NCBI GenBank assembly: GCA_964406935.1
Contig: CAYOTM010000009.1
Coordinates: forward strand, 1-32,675
Reading direction: 5' to 3'
Source of the DNA: PWHG01 sp964406935
GTDB taxonomy: Bacteria; Patescibacteriota; Patescibacteriia; Patescibacteriales; UBA12465
DNA: 32,675 nt
The stretch's first letter is position 1. The number at the start of each line of letters is the position of its first letter. Below, in pieces: positions 30,198 through 32,675 of this stretch. Below the pieces are notes generated by a model. That model ran no database searches and had not been told where the DNA came from. It worked only from the letters and a program-made list of their open reading frames with translations. The position numbers were made by a program, and so were the translations under genes.

Positions 30198-32219
30198 TTA
30201 AAAATCTTTAAGACCGATAATTATTTCTGCCTGGCCATCACCCAGAGCATCAAAGGCAGCCACATTTAAACCCGCTTGATAATTATCAGCCGCTAAAAAA
30301 GAGCCTAGGAGTCTTCCCTTCTCATCAAAATATTTAATCGTCGCTCCATTTTTTGGACCTGGGCCAGTGATAATTTCTGCTTTACCATTACCGCTAATAT
30401 CACCGACGGCAATACTAACACCACCTCGCCAACCATGATCATAAGCAAAAAAATTACTAAGTTCTCTGCCCTGATAATCAAACACTCGCAAGTGAGGACC
30501 ACCACCAGGTCCAGCCCCAGTCACAATTTCTGCCTTGCCATTACCGTTAATGTCACCAACCGCTAAGTCAAGTCCACCGCGAAAATTTTCCTGATAAGCA
30601 AAAAAAGTAGACACTAATATCCCCTGTAAATTAAATACTCGAACTTGAGGGCCGCCACCAGGTCCAGCCCCAGTCACAATTTCTACTTGGCCATTACCAT
30701 TTAAATCCCCAGCCGCTAAAGAAATTTTACCACGAAAAGCTGGATGAAAAGGGCGAAAGCTAGTTAATAGATTACCGTTTTTATAAACTGATACTAATCC
30801 TTGATGAGCATTAATAATTTCCACTTCCCCATCTTGGTCTAAATCGTACACTAAAACTTCGCTTGATCCCGGAAATTGACTAAGGTAACTAAAAAAACCA
30901 TTTCTAACCTCTTCTCCTTGAGAATTAACTATCCGCACAAATTCACCGTTAACAAAGGATGAGTGGGTAATCGCTGACATTTGCTTTAAGAGAACAATCC
31001 CATCTTGTGGTGCAATTCTTAACCAATTAATTTTTTGTCCATTATTAATAAACACATCTTGTTGGCCCCGAATTTTTTCAAATTCTTCCTTACTAAAAAC
31101 AAATAACTGTTCTTTATCGGTGGAATTAACAATTACCAAACCATTTTTAAAATCACGACGCCAGAGGCCAGGTTTAACAGTAAAATTATGAGGATCAAGT
31201 AAATTATAAGGAATTGAGTTTGACGGTCCTAAGGCGACTTCGTATTCATCAAACCACCAAGTATCATGATGGCCAGTAACATCACAATCAAAACTAAAAT
31301 AGCCATTACCAAGCAAAGCACTGGTTAAGGTAAAACGGAATAATTGATAATTAGTTCGGTCGTGATGATAGGTGTTAATAATTGGTAAAGATGGTTGACG
31401 AGTATTTTTCGGTAGATCAAGATAGGTGCCCACTGAGCCCTGCCAAGTACCACCACTCTCCCAGGGCGACGGAAAACTTTCAAACATCATACCATGAAGC
31501 AAGGGCAAGTAGGGTTGAAAAATTCGACCATTGCCAACAATTAAAAAATCATCACCGGCTAATTTTCGAGTATTAGTTAAAATTTTCTCCATTCCAGCTG
31601 ACCATAATTGATCAGTTAAACTACTATTATCAGTTCGTCCATGGTTGTTAATATCTAAATTACCGCCATTCACCCAAGAAACATCCCCCCAAGTGTTATC
31701 ATAAAAAATCCCATCCCATAAACCACTGGGTTTGATTTCTTCAATCACAAAACGTACTAAATAATCATTAAAGCGTTCACCGCGATTATTTGTCGGAACG
31801 CTATCACTGATATTAAGCATGGCTGTACCTGGCCAATTTACCACTGGACGTCCAATAGAATCTTTTAACCACCAAGTATCTAAAATATTAGACCGTAATT
31901 TTTGACGTAAATGGGCCTGTGGATGAGCACTAAGATCAGTAATAATTTCCTGAGAAGTTAAATAGGCTAAAATAATAATCTGGGGATTGAGTTCGCGAAT
32001 ATAGCGAATTTTATCTGGACTGGTATGCTGAGTCTCCATATCCAAAATTAACAAATTCCATTTAGCTAACTCTTCAGCCTCCGACTTACTAATTTCCCAC
32101 TTTAAAAAATAATTGGCTAACCGAGGGAAAGTGGTTGATTGATTAGTAGCCTGTCCGCCAGGAATTGCCAGAAATAAGAGAGTTGAGATAAAAATGATGA
32201 GAAAAAATTTAGTCTTCAT
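30198..32219 (-). CDS. Secreted GHL15-like protein with FG-GAP repeats
   Basis: 673-aa protein with a signal peptide (about 1-24), a GHL15-like putative glycoside hydrolase domain (about 30-390) and a C-terminal array of about five FG-GAP/VCBS-type repeats (about 430-673). The hydrolase domain has LILDMETQHTSPDKIRYI, the acidic WDGIFYDNTWGDVSWV, LDINNHGRTDNS and MMFESFPSPW, parallel to the 8265 gene. The repeats carry Ca2+-loop-like DLDQDGEVEI, DLNGNGQVEI, DINGNGKAEI, DISGNGKAEI and DALGDGQAEI, and GAGPGGGP in two of them. They probably fold as a partial or full beta-propeller that binds Ca2+ and surface ligands. AGGAGG (minus, 32237-32232) overlaps the serS stop codon, 12 nt before this ATG, indicating coupled translation. 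Confidence 0.85.
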   Translation of the reverse strand: MKTKFFLIIFISTLLFLAIPGGQATNQSTTFPRLANYFLKWEISKSEAEELAKWNLLILDMETQHTSPDKIRYIRELNPQIIILAYLTSQEIITDLSAHPQAHLRQKLRSNILDTWWLKDSIGRPVVNWPGTAMLNISDSVPTNNRGERFNDYLVRFVIEEIKPSGLWDGIFYDNTWGDVSWVNGGNLDINNHGRTDNSSLTDQLWSAGMEKILTNTRKLAGDDFLIVGNGRIFQPYLPLLHGMMFESFPSPWESGGTWQGSVGTYLDLPKNTRQPSLPIINTYHHDRTNYQLFRFTLTSALLGNGYFSFDCDVTGHHDTWWFDEYEVALGPSNSIPYNLLDPHNFTVKPGLWRRDFKNGLVIVNSTDKEQLFVFSKEEFEKIRGQQDVFINNGQKINWLRIAPQDGIVLLKQMSAITHSSFVNGEFVRIVNSQGEEVRNGFFSYLSQFPGSSEVLVYDLDQDGEVEIINAHQGLVSVYKNGNLLTSFRPFHPAFRGKISLAAGDLNGNGQVEIVTGAGPGGGPQVRVFNLQGILVSTFFAYQENFRGGLDLAVGDINGNGKAEIVTGAGPGGGPHLRVFDYQGRELSNFFAYDHGWRGGVSIAVGDISGNGKAEIITGPGPKNGATIKYFDEKGRLLGSFLAADNYQAGLNVAAFDALGDGQAEIIIGLKDF
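30502..30684. repeat. Recent tandem duplication within the FG-GAP repeats
   Basis: A 30-base run at 30502-30531 recurs identically at 30655-30684, an offset of 153 bp (51 codons, one FG-GAP unit). Other units are more diverged, so this pair was duplicated or homogenised more recently. Confidence 0.8.
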
Positions 32220-32235
32220 GTAAAAATTTAACCTC

Positions 32236-32675
32236 CTATTTAATAAAATCTAAACCAGTTGGTAAATATTTTTTGAGAACTTCAGGAATTTTAACAGAAC
32301 CATCAGCTTGTTGTCCTTGTTCTAAAATGGCTGGCAGTAAACGACTAGTAGCCAATCCAGAGGCGTTTAGAGTGTGAACAAATTGACTGTTCCCGTCTGC
32401 ATCTTTATAGCGAATTTGTCCCCGACGAGCCTGATAATCAAGGGCGTTAGAAATACTGCTAACTTCTTTATAAATTCCCATACTAGGAATCCAGACTTCC
32501 AGGTCATAAGTTTTAGCCATCGCCGCACTACAATCTCCGGCGGCTAATTTAGATACTTGAAAATGTAAATCTAAACCAATAACTAGGTCTTTAGCGTGTT
32601 CTATTAGTTCATCAAAAAATTGCCAAGAGTTATCCGCGGTGGCAAAAATAAACATTTCAATTTTATTAAATTGGT
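32236..32675 (-). CDS. serS: Seryl-tRNA synthetase, C-terminal part (cut by window edge)
   Basis: Class II synthetase charging tRNA-Ser. Only about the last 146 codons are inside the window; the frame runs off the right edge upstream of the internal Met at 32655. Motifs: QFNKIEMF at the edge, AAMAKTYDLEVWIPSMG, EVSSISNALDYQARRGQIRY and FVHTLNASGLATSRLLPAILE (motif 3 region), then DGSVKIPEVLKKYL. All are standard for the SerRS catalytic core. The stop (TAG) is embedded in the Shine-Dalgarno sequence of the next gene. It leads the leftward operon. Confidence 0.97.
   Translation of the reverse strand, partial: QFNKIEMFIFATADNSWQFFDELIEHAKDLVIGLDLHFQVSKLAAGDCSAAMAKTYDLEVWIPSMGIYKEVSSISNALDYQARRGQIRYKDADGNSQFVHTLNASGLATSRLLPAILEQGQQADGSVKIPEVLKKYLPTGLDFIK

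Noticed and set aside
18..32675. Recoding of TGA as Gly or Trp
   Set aside because: All genes are intact without any in-frame TGA, and Trp is read from TGG, so there is no evidence for recoding, only for TGA avoidance.

Overview
The window is AT-rich bacterial chromosome, most likely from the Candidate Phyla Radiation (Candidatus Patescibacteria). This placement is inferred from gene content: a UvrC that stops before its helix-hairpin-helix domain, a DUF4012 membrane protein, a PP2C-like/propeller receptor, GHL15-type putative glycoside hydrolases, a WecG/TagA-Nudix fusion, a single Xer recombinase, very few Shine-Dalgarno sites, and no TGA stop among about 29 genes. No rRNA, tRNA, CRISPR array, transposase or phage module was seen.

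Region 1 (1-5600) holds housekeeping and sensing genes. These are uvrC, then rplJ-rplL behind an L10-type leader RNA with an attenuator, then a convergent membrane receptor-like protein and a divergent winged-helix regulator fused to a nucleotidyltransferase-like domain.

Region 2 (5600-21900) is a cell-surface polysaccharide locus. It contains DUF4012, a methyltransferase, a Wzy/O-antigen-ligase-like protein, three GT4 glycosyltransferases, a Wzz-like chain-length protein, and a WecG/TagA glycosyltransferase fused to an RppH-like Nudix domain. Set into it are self-contained gene cassettes (8265-9401 and 14308-18157) that encode secreted or anchored proteins. They include two paralogues with an unrecognised C-terminal domain, a beta-barrel-like protein and a PKD-like lipoprotein with a Bacteroidota-style signal. 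Several cassettes carry boxA-like leader elements and end in strong terminators. This is the most unusual part of the window.

Region 3 (20600-25600) has gltX, a coiled-coil M23 peptidase that may be read from a leaderless transcript, and a small membrane protein with a possible -1 frameshift at an A8 run.

Region 4 (25700-32675) reads leftward: serS (partial), a GHL15/FG-GAP secreted protein, a CARDB/DUF11-like membrane protein, alr, ftsQ, a 46-residue hydrophobic protein, and then xer. Just upstream of xer is an 11-6-11 palindrome with the architecture of a dif site. The -10 box of a perfect-consensus xer promoter touches its right arm. Gene orientation converges near this point, which would suit the replication terminus.
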